The notes under the pieces are model-generated. The model made no database searches and was not told where the DNA came from. It saw nothing but the letters and a program-made list of their open reading frames with translations. The translations under genes and the position numbers were made by a program. Shown in pieces: positions 22,165-32,784 of a stretch of DNA of 64,000 bases. This DNA is from Neoarius graeffei (Eukaryota; Chordata; Actinopteri; Siluriformes; Ariidae), in NCBI RefSeq assembly GCF_027579695.1, contig NC_083570.1, forward strand, positions 4,185,001 to 4,249,000, given 5' to 3'. How positions within the stretch are numbered: position 1 is the stretch's first letter; each line of letters opens with the position of its first letter.

Positions 22165-23808
22165 CAGGGGTTCCCAAACTTTTCCATGCCAAGGCCCCCC
22201 AAACAGCATTAGCTTCTGGCCAGGGACCCCCTTTGCAAATCCACAGACAATGCTACAAAATATGGAAAGAAACATCAACATTTAGAATGTTTTCTCTTAC
22301 TTTTATTCAGTATTCAATAATTGTTACATTTGTTTAGCATAAGAATATTATTAACTAACATGTTTTCAACACAAATATTTTCGCACTGAACAATAAACTT
22401 TTCAACAAACTGTTGATAAGAACAGCACAAAAGAAATCAAACCACTCTCAATTTTGTGTGTGTGTGTCTGGGAGTGTCAGACGGTTTACACTAGTGGGAG
22501 GGATCGGCTTGGTGGCTCCTACATAGTTTGTCAACCCTGGGCTTAATCTCCGTCAGTGCCATACGCATGTCATTGTCCACATGTAGACGTGCTCTATGTT
22601 TGGTTTTGAGTACCTTTAAAGTTGAAAAGCCAGACTCACACAAGTAGGTTGTTACAAAAGGGAGAAGGCATTTCAATGCCTTGTCAGCCAAGCTTGGATC
22701 GTCCTTTCTTACATGTAGCCAGTAGTTAGACAGGGGAAGAGCCTCAAAGTCCATTTTTAAATCCCCTGAGTTTGTCATCTCAATCAGCTCCTCCTCTAAC
22801 TTTAAGTCCAGACTAGAACCGACACCGGGGGCAAAGGGGTTCCTAACCCAGTTTAAATGTGTGTTTTCGAGGTCAGGGAAATAGTCTTTGAAATATCCTT
22901 GGAGGTGCTCCAGGTGGGACTGGATCAATGGAGAGACGGAGCCCAAATCACCACATGACAGCAGCTCCTGGTGAAGTACGTAGTGGGAACATTTCTGTAA
23001 CTCCCTCCTGGAGCTTGTTTGACCACAGCATGATCTTTTTGGAAAAAGCATGCACTTTGTCTTGCACCTGGAGTATGTACATGTCACGTCCTTGCATGCT
23101 TTGATTCAGTACATTTAGATGCTGGAAAATGTCTGACATGTATGCAAGTTTGCGGATCCAGGTTGCATCGGTGAACCGATCTGCCGGCTGATGCTTTTCA
23201 GATGAGAGGAACTCTGCAACCTCCCTCCGCAGCTCATAGACACGGTTCAAAACTGCGCCCCGTGACAGCCAGCGCACGTTCGAGTGAAGCAGCAGCCCCT
23301 CAAAATGAGAGCTCATCTCATTACAAAGCAGGGTAAACAGTCTGTGTTTCATGGGACGGGCTTTAATAAAATTCACTACTTGTATAACCTCCTGTAGTAC
23401 CTGATTCAACTCGTTATCCATCCTTTTTGTGACCAGTGCCTCGCAGAGCTGTTGGCTTGTTCCTTCGGTCTCTTCTTCAAAAACCTGTCTATTTTGCGCT
23501 AGCAATACGCTAGCTCGAGGAGCAAAGCAGCTTGATAAATGGCGCAAACTGCAACGTCACAGGCAATCGGAGAGATGAGCATGGCAAACAATGTTTCGAT
23601 ATGATGTATTATTATTTATAATAATTATATTTTATAATAATGATTAAAAAACTAATTACAATACATTTAATAATAATTATTTAAAAATATATTTTTTTCG
23701 CAATTTTTGTTATCGTCCCTCCAACTTTCTGAGCACCCCCCCCCCCCCCCCCCCAGCACCCCCTGGCGGCCCCCCAGGGGGCCGTGGCCCCCACTTTGAA
23801 AACCACTG
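22165..23808 (-). mobile_element. hAT transposon with 8-bp target duplication
   Basis: This 1644-bp element has terminal inverted repeats CAGGGGTTCCCAAAC and, at the right, TTTGAAAACCACTG. The perfect 8-bp duplication CACTAGAC (22157-22164, 23809-23816) is diagnostic of hAT insertion. The minus strand encodes the C-terminal half of a ZBED5/FAM200-like hAT transposase: HSNVRWLSRGAVLNRVYELR in 22948-23547, then LPFVTTYLCESGFSTLKVLKTKHR (dimerisation region) in 22491-23087. The two frames overlap, so at least one frameshift separates them. The N-terminal BED finger and first catalytic Asp region are absent. The unoccupied paralogous site is at about 38581-38610. A poly-C run lies at about 23738-23754. 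Confidence 0.9.
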
Positions 23809-23924
23809 CACTAGACCATTACAACTATAATAATGATCCTTTTATAATTTGGTAACAATTCTGTGCAGCACCATATAAAGCTCAAATCATCTAATTTCCA
23901 AGTTACAGTTTTAATACAACATGA

Positions 23925-24320
23925 AGTTACATGTTGTGGCTCAGGAACACTTCTGAAAACCATCGTCTCTGAACACAGTTAATCACTGCATCCGCAAATC
24001 CCAGCTACAACCAGATACAAACACCATCCAGAAACACTGCTGCTTTCTCTGGGCCAGAGCTCCTTTACTTTTTTGGACGAAGGCAAAGTGGAAAACTGTC
24101 CTCTTGTCTGACAAAAAGAAATTGGAAATTCTTTTTGGAAATCATGGACACCACTTTCTTGAACTTTCTTGAAATATGTTGCTGGCATTGAATTCAAAAT
24201 GAGTGTATATATTTAAAAAAAAAACAGTAAAATTTCACAGTTTCAACATTTGATATGATGTCTTTGTACTATATTCAATGAAATATAAAGTTTCCAAGAT
24301 TTGCAAATCATCACATTCTA
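23925..24320 (+). mobile_element. Tc1-like family 2, internal deletion derivative
   Basis: The sequence follows 38710-38940 (GGCTCAGGAACACTTCTGAAAACC ... GGAAATCATGGACACCAC). It then jumps directly to the element's 3' end (CTTTCTTGAACTTTCTTG..., matching 39455 onward), so about 520 bp of transposase sequence is missing. It ends in TTTGCAAATCATCACATTC. A SINE interrupts the last bases. Confidence 0.75.
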
Positions 24321-24660
24321 ATCTCATCTCATTACCCCTAGCCGCATTATCCTGTTCTACAGGGTCGCAGGCGAGCTGGATCCTATCCCAGCTGACTACG
24401 GGCGAAAGGCGTGGTACACCCTGGACAAGTCGGCAGGTCATCACAGGGCTGACACATAGACACAGACAACCATTCACACTCACATTCACACCTACGGTCA
24501 ATTTAGAGTCACCAGTTAACCTAGCCTGCATGTCTTTGGACTGTGGGGGAAACCGGAGCACCCGGAGGAAATCCACGCGGACACAGGGAGAACATGCAAA
24601 CTCCACACAGAAAGGCCCTCGCCGGCCACGGGGCTCGAACCCAGGACCTTCTTGCTGTGA
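24321..24660 (-). mobile_element. tRNA-headed SINE, head truncated
   Basis: Reverse-oriented SINE of the same family as 16593-16976. Its tail abuts the Tc1 relic, and the head is cut at CTTCTTGCTGTGA where the sequence homologous to 40675 begins. The break is therefore at a duplication junction. Confidence 0.85.
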
Positions 24661-24983
24661 ACTCTCGGACAAGTTTACAGAGCCCTCAGTAGATCTGCAC
24701 CCTCATGTATTTCAGAAACCCTCACACACTCTGTTCTAAATCAGGGTTTTAGGTCACTAAGTGGTTTGTTTATCTTCATTTGTGTGGAAAAACTGTGTAA
24801 AAAAGAGATTTGTAGTATCAGTCGTAATATTACATCATTATGGTTTGTAGATACAAACTGCAAAATAACACACGTCTTGTTTGTAGCCGTTTTAGAAATA
24901 AATGAATGGTCATTTTGGCTTGACAGATATCAGCTCTTATTCTTTATTAGATATTAATTTCATTAAACATCAGAGAGTCATAG

Positions 24984-25275
24984 GTCCTGGGTTCGAGCCC
25001 CGTGGCCGGCGAGGGCCTTTCTGTGAGGAGTATGCATGTTCTCCCCGTGTCCGCGTGGGTTTCCTCCGGGTGCTCCGGTTTCCCCCACAGTCCAAAGACA
25101 TGCAGGTTAGGTTAACTGGTGACTCTAAATTGACCGTAGGTGTGAATGATTGCTTGTCTTTTTGTGTCAGCCCTGTGATGACCTGGCGACTTGTCCAGGG
25201 TGAACCCCGCATCTCGCCCATAGTCACCTGGGATAGGCTCCAGCTCACCCATGACCCTGCACAGGATAAGCGGTT
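24984..25275 (+). mobile_element. tRNA-headed SINE, 5' truncated, upstream of TRIM-A
   Basis: It starts at GGTCCTGGGTTCGAGCCCC, so most of the tRNA-like head is missing; the tail ends GGATAAGCGGTTATGGATGG. The same insertion is complete at 41022-41374 upstream of TRIM-B, so this copy lost its head after the duplication. It lies about 300 bp before the TRIM-A start codon. Confidence 0.85.
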
Positions 25276-25435
25276 ATGGATGGGCTTCAGTGTTTCCTGA
25301 AGTTTCATCTGGCCATCATTATCCATGTGTATTTAATGAAATTAATCATAATCAGTGCGGTTATATTTCTGTACTTAAGAGAGATGAAATGGTTAATAGA
25401 GGAGTGTTCGTGATCTCTCTGTGTTTGTGCTCCTC

Positions 25436-25476
<41 letters not shown>

Positions 25477-25576
25477 CCCTCTGTCACATACACACAGACA
25501 CACACACACAGAAGAAGGAAGTCACTCCTTTCAGACAACACAAAACTGATCTCTTTCTCATTGCGATTTCAGGAAA

Positions 25577-28563
25577 ATGGCCGAGGCCAGTATTTCAGTA
25601 GATCAGCTTTCTCAGGACCAGTTCAGGTGCCCACTGTGTCTGGATCTCCGGAAGGATGCGGTGGCTATCTCCTGTGGTCACAGTTTCTGTAAGGTGTGTA
25701 TTAATGGCCACTGGGATCAGGAGGATCAGAAGGGTGTCTACAGCTGTCCTCAGTGCAGAGACACTTTCACTCCAAGGCCTGTTCTATCCAGAAACAACAT
25801 GCTGGATGAAGTGGTGGAGAAAATGAAGAAGACAGAAGTCCAAGCTGCTTCTCCTGCTCACTGTTACGCTGGACCTGAAGATGTGGAGTGTGATTTCTGC
25901 ACCGGGAGAAAACACAAAGCTGTCAAGTCCTGTCTGATGTGTGTGGCTTCATTTTGTGAAACTCATCTGAAACCTCATCTTGAAGACCCTACTTTGAAAA
26001 AACACACATTGATTGAAGCCTTAGCAAAACTCCAAGAGAAGATCTGCTCTGAACATAACAAGCTGATTGAGATCTACTGTCGTACTGATCAAACCTGCAT
26101 CTGTTATTTGTGTATGATGGAAAATCACAAAGGTCACGACACCGTCACAGCCGCAGCAGAAAGAGCTGAGAGACAGGTGAGAACTAGAAATCTTTCCAGA
26201 ATTAAATCATCTTAATTATAGTTTCCCATCTAGAAACAGGTGCTTTAGTCAGTGATATGATTTGAACTTTAATTTCAATGTGTGTCTCAATCAGAAGGAT
26301 TCTGTAAAAGCTGATTAAAATTGTCTGTGTTCTGGTGAACAGAGTGTTAAATTTATCTTCAGTAATGGTCGTAATCTGGTCAAACCAGTTAGTGAACATG
26401 TCAGCCAACGCCTGTGACAGGGCGAGGCAGGTGAAAACACAAACACTTTTTTTTTTTTTTTACTTTTTATGATCCTTTATTTTTTTTTACAAAAGTAGCA
26501 TTACATAATAAAATGTATGTGAATTAATAAATAAATATTTAATAAAGCATTTTAAATATATTTGGCTAAATATAACAGTGCACAGTGTGAGTTAAGTTAT
26601 TGCAGTGATTCTGCAATGCAGGTTTTGTGTAAAACAAAGTTCTTCTTCCACTACCGAGCACAGAGCCTCCTCACAACACCACACTGTCTTAAACATTTCC
26701 ATATCACCCATACTCTTAAAAAAATTAAAATCAATCAAAACTCTGTAATTAGTTAGTCTGGACAGAATTCTCTCAGGGTCACAGTCTGTGTTTTGTGCCA
26801 TTTTGTTTTTTCTACTTCAGTAGATTGCCATTTTGGCCTGGCCAGGGTTAACAGTAACCAGCTGACACATGGATTTGTTTCTCCGGACATATTTAAAACC
26901 AAAAATAAAAAGCTGAAAGGTAAAATTCATATCAAATGATCTTAAAATGTCCCCCAACCAATAAAACAGTGACTGCAACCCGAAGCAATGTAAAAAGACA
27001 TAAACAGTTTCTCTCGGAGAACAAAAGGGACACTCTTGGGTGACCTCAGGGTTTAAAATGGAGATAAAAGAATTCACAGACACTGTACAATGTAAAATCT
27101 TCCACCTCCAAATCAATCAGAAGGATTCTGTAAAAACTGATTAAAATTGTATGTGTTCTGGTTAACAGTGTTAAATCCATCTTCGGTGAGAGTCGTAATC
27201 TGGTCAGACCAGTTACTCAACATTTCAACATTTCACACACGCAGAGAATATTTTGGCAAAACAAACAAACAAAGCTGTTATAATGAGCTCCACCCTTCTC
27301 GGAAGGCTTTTCACTAGATTTTGGGGCGTGGCGGTGGGGTTAGTGTTCATTCAGCTACAGTGGCCCTTGAAAGTTTGTGAACCCTTTAGAATTTTCTGTA
27401 TTTCTGCAGAAATATGATCTAAAACATCATCAGATTTTCACACAAGTCCAAAAAGTAGATAAGGAGAACCCAGTTAAACAAATGAGACAAAAATATTATA
27501 CTTGCTCATTTATTTATTGAGGAAAATGATCCAATATTACATATCTGTGAGTGGCAAAAGTATGTGAACCTTTGCTTTCAGTATCTGGTGTGACCCCCTT
27601 GTGCAGCAATAACTGCAACTAAATGTTTGCGGTAACTGTTGATCAGTCCTGCACACCGACTTGGAGGAATTTTAGCCCGTTCCTCCGTACAGAACAGTTT
27701 CAACTCTGGGATGTTGGTGGGTTTCCTCACATGAACTGCTCGCTTCAGGTCCTTCCATAACATTGTGATTGGATTCAGCGCTGCTCTTGCTCCTTGCGGA
27801 GGGTGATCAGGGCTTGGTACTGACTTTCTTGGGTGGCAGCAAGGGCATAGGTGACATTCTTGAGTGGGGAGGACTCCACTGGTGGTTAACGTCAGTCTTC
27901 CTGGCTTTCGGCACCACTGTTATATGTCCCTGAGGTGGGTGGAATACTGAAGTGCAGACAGGCAGGAAATGGTGTTAAACACAGTCTCTTTTATTTGTCA
28001 CTTTGGCTTTTCAGCTTTAACATTATGTCTTGTCACACATACATACATGTTCTCCAGTCGGGAGACGACCACCTCTTCACTCTGCCCCTCTTTTTCATGA
28101 CTCTGTCATTCCTGCAAAACAGACACCCACACATCAGTTACCAACAGGTGAGATCACTTTGCCACTCACCTTCCCTGGCCCCGCCCTCTATTCACAAACT
28201 GGTGCTTGACCACACCCACACTGCCAAAAAACAACAAAAAACACACACAATACATAACATTCACAGCTGTAAGAAACATGAATGTACTTTGAACTGACAT
28301 TAATATGGAACCAGTTCGCTCGTACTGTATAAAAAGCTGAATGTGTTTTATTTGTCCTCAGAGTGAGTTAAAGGAGGAGCAGATGAAATCCCAGCAGAGA
28401 ATCCAGGAGAAGCAGAAGAAGGTGCAGGAGCTGAAACAGGCTGTGAACACTATAAAGGTGAGCAGTGAGCAGAGACAGAGCTGCTCCTAGAAACACACAC
28501 AACATGGACAACGAGTCATTTACAGTCCCAGTAAGAGAGGGAATGATAGATGAGCTTTAAATC

Positions 28564-28613
<50 letters not shown>

Positions 28614-30082
28614 TAACAGCTCAGTGCACAGACAGCAGTGGAGGACAGTGAGAGGATCTTTACTGAGCTGATCAGCTCCATGGAGAAAAAGCGCTGGGAG
28701 GTGACGGAGCTGATCAGAGATCAGGAGAAGGCTGAACTGAGTCGAGCTGAACGACTCCTGGAGCAACTGGAGCAGGAGATTGCTGATCTTCAGAGGAGAG
28801 TCACTGAGCTGGAGCAGCTTTCACACACACACGATCACATCCATTTCCTCCAGGTAACACTCACTGTCTGATCTACAGAGCCAGCTGTTCCTCACACACT
28901 CTCTAAAACACGTCTCATTAAGGGAACAATAAATGTCCCTGTCTGACATCACAAGTGGGTTTTACATTTCATTTGCTTTCTGTAGGTTTTAGCTTCTGGA
29001 CGTCAGTCTCCTCAACTTATCGGACCAGATTTTCGCACATCCAGTGTCACTGTCCATCAACATCTCTCATTTGATGGAGTGAGGAATTCTCTCTCAGATC
29101 TGAAAAAGAGACTCGAGGAATTCTGTGAGGAGGAATTCAACAAAATCCCTCCACATGGTAAGAGGAGCTGTTCCTGCTGGAGAAACACAGTGATGTGTTA
29201 TTTCTTAGCGATGCTCCTGCTTTCTTTTCTGCAGACACTTTATTCACCCGACACTTTGAACTAAAACACTGATTTAAAATGAATAAACTGACTGGATCAC
29301 TTTCAACTCTTTCCATCTTTTACACAAACTCATGGTTCCATTTTTCTCTCCGCAGCTGCAGCATTTCAGATCATTTCAGGACCAGAACCACAGAGCAGAG
29401 AAGAGTTTCTGAAATGTACATCTAACACACACACACACTTCACATAAATATATTGTGTGAATTAAACCCAACATGTTCACATTGTTCAGTTTGGTTTTTC
29501 TCTTTTATTTTAGATTTCTGTTATCTGACTCTGGATCCCAACACGACACATCGTCACCTTATTCTGTCTGAGAAGAACAGAGCGGTGAATGACAGTGGGA
29601 GAGAGCAGCATTACTCTGATCATCCAGAGAGATTTGATTCCTGGGAGCAGGTGTTGTGTAAGGAGAGTGTGTGTGGACGCTGTTACTGGGAGGTGGAGTG
29701 GAGCGGTGATGGTGGTGTGTCCATAGCAGTCTCATATAAAGGCATCAGCAGGAAAGGACGGGTTAATGAGTGTGGGTTTGGAGGCAACAATCAGTCCTGG
29801 AGTTTGCGGTGTGCTTCTTCTTCTTCTTCTTCTCTCTCTTTCTATCACGACAACATTGAGACTGTTCTCAGAGTTCCATCACCCTCCAGAATAGGAGTGT
29901 ATGTGGATCACAGTGCAGGAACTCTGTCCTTCTACAGCGTCTCTTACGCAATGAAGCTCCTCCACAGAGTCCACACCACATTCACTCAGCCTCTATACGC
30001 TGGATTTGGGGTCTACAAAGTTTCTGGGTTCGCGTTCTACTGGTCTCCTGGTTCTACAGTGAGATTGTGTGATCGAGAATAA
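25577..30082 (+). CDS. TRIM-A: complete finTRIM family E3 ubiquitin ligase (six coding exons)
   Basis: The exons are 25577-26176, 28362-28457, 28620-28853, 28986-29157, 29356-29415 and 29514-30082 (600, 96, 234, 172, 60 and 569 bp). All are open with AG/GT borders and predict 576 residues. The ATG has an A at -3 and G at +4, just after an acceptor (TTTCAG, 25572) that implies a 5' UTR intron. A C3HC4 RING is complete (C18, C21, C33, H35, C38, C41, C57, C60). B-box 1-like cysteines lie at 105-134, B-box 2 at C157-H187, the coiled coil at about 201-310 and PRY-SPRY at about 388-576 ([30 protein letters not shown]). This architecture is that of teleost finTRIMs, presumed cytosolic E3 ligases of antiviral defence with SPRY as the variable recognition face. 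Oddities: the RING reads [10 protein letters not shown] where TRIM-B has KGPVTIPCGH; the SPRY has an S-run from a TTC microsatellite; the stop TAA overlaps an AATAAA hexamer. Intron 1 is packed with transposons. Confidence 0.9.
26287..27235. repeat. ~125-bp imperfect direct repeats flanking a LINE piece in intron 1 of TRIM-A
   Basis: Positions 26287-26412 and 27113-27235 both begin CAATCAGAAGGATTCTGTAAAA and run in parallel to CCAGTTA...CAACAT or GAACAT at roughly 90% identity by eye. They enclose the Tx1-like LINE fragment. The same pair exists in TRIM-B (about 42353-42470 and 43177-43300). They could be an unusually long target duplication or a local duplication into which the LINE inserted. 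Confidence 0.7.
26448..27112 (-). mobile_element. Tx1-like LINE 3' fragment in intron 1 of TRIM-A
   Basis: The minus-strand frame at 26817-27116 reads [34 protein letters not shown] and [22 protein letters not shown], the CCHC-like C-terminal region of Tx1/L1-group LINE ORF2. A second frame at 26592-26801 continues it, so the copy is frameshifted. A poly-T run at 26448-26462 is the poly(A) tail. It is truncated to about 660 bp. Confidence 0.7.
27358..27776 (-). mobile_element. Tc1-like family 1, 3' fragment in intron 1 of TRIM-A
   Basis: An inverted-repeat end (CAGTGGCCCTTGAAAG) at 27358 is followed by the reversed C-terminal transposase ([20 protein letters not shown] on the minus strand, 27578-27763). 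Only about 420 bp remains. It breaks at GGATTC, where a Gypsy fragment begins. The same junction occurs in TRIM-B. Confidence 0.85.
27777..28226 (-). mobile_element. Ty3/Gypsy fossil: LTR plus leader, intron 1 of TRIM-A
   Basis: In minus sense a 309-bp LTR (27918-28226) is followed by a GTGGTGCCGAAAGCC leader and the start of gag, ending at 27777. It lies just upstream of exon 2, at the position where C1 and C2 have an LTR fragment. The rest of the element is gone. Confidence 0.8.
28564..28611 (+). repeat. (TG)n microsatellite at the exon 3 acceptor of TRIM-A
   Basis: About 24 TG units run up to TCCTAACAG, the acceptor of exon 3, so the pyrimidine tract consists largely of the repeat. The C1 and C2 genes have long tracts (8343-8389, 61174-61210), whereas TRIM-B has only TGTGTGTATGTGTG. 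Confidence 0.9.
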
Positions 30083-30213
30083 AAGTGTGTAGTGTTTTCT
30101 GTAAAATTCCTGCATGTTGCCACATTGTTGCTCAGTCGTCTGTTTCACTAGAACACAATCCAGCTGCAGAAAAACACTCATTTTAATATTTAAGTTAAAA
30201 CATGTATAATGTT

Positions 30214-30570
30214 TTATTATTATTATTATTCGTCACATGCACACTTCAAGTACAGTGAAATTCATCCTCTGCATTTAACCCATCTGAAGCAGTGAACACA
30301 CTCACACCCAGAGCAGTGGGCAGCCCAGAGCACCCGGGGAGCAGTCAGGGGTTCAGTACCTTGCTCAAGGGCACCTCAGCCCAAGGCCGCCCTACGTCAA
30401 CCTAACTGCATATCTTTGGACTGTGGGGGAAACTGGAGCACCTGGAGGAAACCCATGCAGACATGGGGAGAACATGCAAAGTCCAGACAGAAAGGCCCTC
30501 ACCGGCCACTGGGTTCGAACCCAGAACCTTCTTGCTGTGAGGCGACCGTGCTAACCACTACACCACCATA
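30214..30570 (-). mobile_element. SINE with a different tail, TRIM-A block only
   Basis: The reversed tRNA-like head region (ACCACTACACCACCAT at the right end) is joined to a different 3' part that reads in plus sense TACAGTGAAATTCATCCTCTGCATTTAACCC, preceded by an ATT-repeat tail. TRIM-B lacks it: about 46195-46235 reads straight through. The insertion followed the tandem duplication. Unambiguous target duplications are not visible. Confidence 0.75.
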
Positions 30571-30988
30571 AATGTATAATAATTAAAGGTAGACTGCCTT
30601 TCAGATTTTTCTAATTTAGGCCATAAAAAGAATTTTCCCTGACACCCAATTATTTTTTTAGTGGACTGAAAGCTACTGAATTCGACACTCAGACTTCAAA
30701 TTTTATTACTTTTTTCCCCTAAAAGAACAATTAATGAATTTAGAGCCACGTGGCCCTAAATTCTCCGCCATTTTTTTCTTGCCTCACCGTGACCTTATCC
30801 AACATGCTATGTCGTGCATGAGGTGGTGGGGTTTCCCCATTGTGGGATACAAATTTGTACCCTGAGAGAACAATGGAGGACCGACTACAGTAACGGAAAG
30901 TGGGAAGAAAAAACTCTGTATTGCGAAGGAAAGGAAACGCAGGACCAAAATAATAAATGACAGCAAACACAAAAATCAAAAAGATGAA

Positions 30989-31245
30989 TGTAACGGCTTC
31001 GCTGATCTAGTGGACACTGAAACAGGCAGGCGGGATCAATGTCACTTTCGTTTTTATTTTTTAAACTGTCACTTAACACAAAACATGCTTTTCAGCAGTT
31101 TCAAAATAAACTGTGTCATTGCCCAGATGTGATTTCAGCCAGGGACAGAGATTCACATTGCACACACACACACACACACACACACCACCTTCACCGGGCT
31201 CGTGCTCCACTCACCAACTGGCACTTGGCCATGCCCCCCACCACA
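30989..31245 (-). mobile_element. Probable solo LTR downstream of TRIM-A (fossil)
   Basis: Inverted counterpart of 5552-5810, with TGTAACGG...CCACCACA borders and flanks ATGAA and GTGAA (imperfect 5-bp duplication). It contains a (CA)n tract. It is older than the block duplications. Confidence 0.45.
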
Positions 31246-31479
31246 GTGAAAAAGAACCGTATACTGTCTTGCTCAACGAAATAAACTGCGCAGTATGTTT
31301 GTGAATCGAGAGGTTGTTCACCAGAAGTTGAGCAATATACAGTAGGTGTATAGTCTAATTACACACATTTTCGCTCAGCGGTCTTCACCATCGCAATGAT
31401 AAACAAAGAATCTTCTATGTAAACTATCTAATGCACAGGAATAATATTTACATTGTGAAATCATGACATACTTTTCATT

Positions 31480-32782
31480 ATGACTAACGAATATTGACTA
31501 GAACACGCTCAGTGTTTATTGTTTATTGCACATACAAGAACAAAATTGGCTTAACAAAATATACCAAATACTAAGACATGCAGGGGAGGCCTGAAACTTG
31601 ATGGTTTTTCAAGAGCCTCCTCTTATTAAGATAAAAATGACAATATTAAGGTCAACTTATATAAAGCATAAAAAAGTTAATAATTAAAGTAATTGATCAA
31701 TAGATTGCCGGGGAAACAAACATATAATTTGCTACAAGCAAATACATGAATTCATGGTAAAATAACAATGATGACATCGATTTGCTGAATAAAATGATAG
31801 GAATAAGCTTCAGATCAACTTACTGAACAAAACTAAAATTAAGCATGAAAACATCGTCAATTATGAACAATTAATCGATAACAAGGATTTGGAAAGAGAT
31901 CAGTGTAATTTTGTAGCTGGATTATTCAAGATTTTCTTTAGCAGTTGCTTCTTGAAAAGGGGCAGCGACGTACTGTTTTGTAATTTTTTTTTAGACTATT
32001 CCATCCAAAGGGTTCTCTATACATTAAAGTAAACTGTCGCTGATTAGATTTGGTTCGAATCGGTCTTAAGTTATTGCACTGTCTTGTGTTGTGTTTGTGG
32101 ATATCTGAGTTATATATAATGCTATCTCTGTAATGTGCTGGTAAACATCAACTTCCATAGATGATTTTGTGAACAAAAAGACTAATCTGTAATTTGTTAA
32201 TGTCGTATATTGTTAATACTTTGAAGTCATGAAACAAATTTGTTGAAGGGAATGTATATGACACATTTGAAGCGATCCTAATAAAGCGTTTCTGTAGTAA
32301 GAGCAGTGGCTTAAGCGTTGTTGTGTAAGTGCTTGCCCTTATAATATTACAGCATGTTCGGTACGGGCAAATCTAGGTGTAGTATAGAATCATAAAAGTG
32401 TTTTTTGTGATAGTAAATTTCCAACTTTTCATATTATTCCGATATTTTTGTCTATCTTTTTGCGAATGAGCTCAACATGATTTTTCCATGCAAGTTTTTC
32501 ATCTATTAAAACACCTAAGAAGCATCTGTGTATGTTGTCAATATATATTCTGGCATTTTTATGACAGTATTTTTTACTTTTTCCCACAAAGATGATAAAA
32601 TTTGGTTTTTTTTAAATATATTTAAGGACAGTTTGTTTGCTCAAAACCACTTATTTACCCTACTCATTTCAGAATTCATGGAGCTAACTAGGACATCAAA
32701 ATTTCAGTGGGACATAAACAGGTTTGTGTTGCCTGCAAATACTAAAGTAAACAGTTTTTTTGGATACAAATGCTAAGTTATT
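31480..32782 (-). mobile_element. Decayed LINE RT fragment (Daphne/Crack-like), TRIM-A block
   Basis: The minus strand shows a degenerate RT catalytic box (F-A-G-N-T-N-L-F in place of FADDTNLF, about 32731-32742). FLGVLIDEKLAWKNHVE-type sequence follows (about 32475-32520), then a C-terminal RQFTLMYRxPFxWxSL-type end. Frames are broken and the catalytic Asp pair is lost. About 285 bp at 31480-31767 is absent from the TRIM-B copy, where a SINE lies instead. The clade assignment is tentative. Confidence 0.6.
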
Positions 32783-32784
32783 TA

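Noticed and set aside
22491-23547. Possible host ZBED5/FAM200-like gene
   Set aside because: It lies exactly between hAT terminal inverted repeats with an 8-bp target duplication and is frameshifted, so it is transposon sequence.
25276-25576. Interferon-responsive promoter elements upstream of TRIM-A
   Set aside because: FinTRIMs are often interferon- or virus-inducible, but I saw no convincing ISRE or GAS motif here; the stretch is mainly a (TC)n tract and a 5' UTR acceptor.
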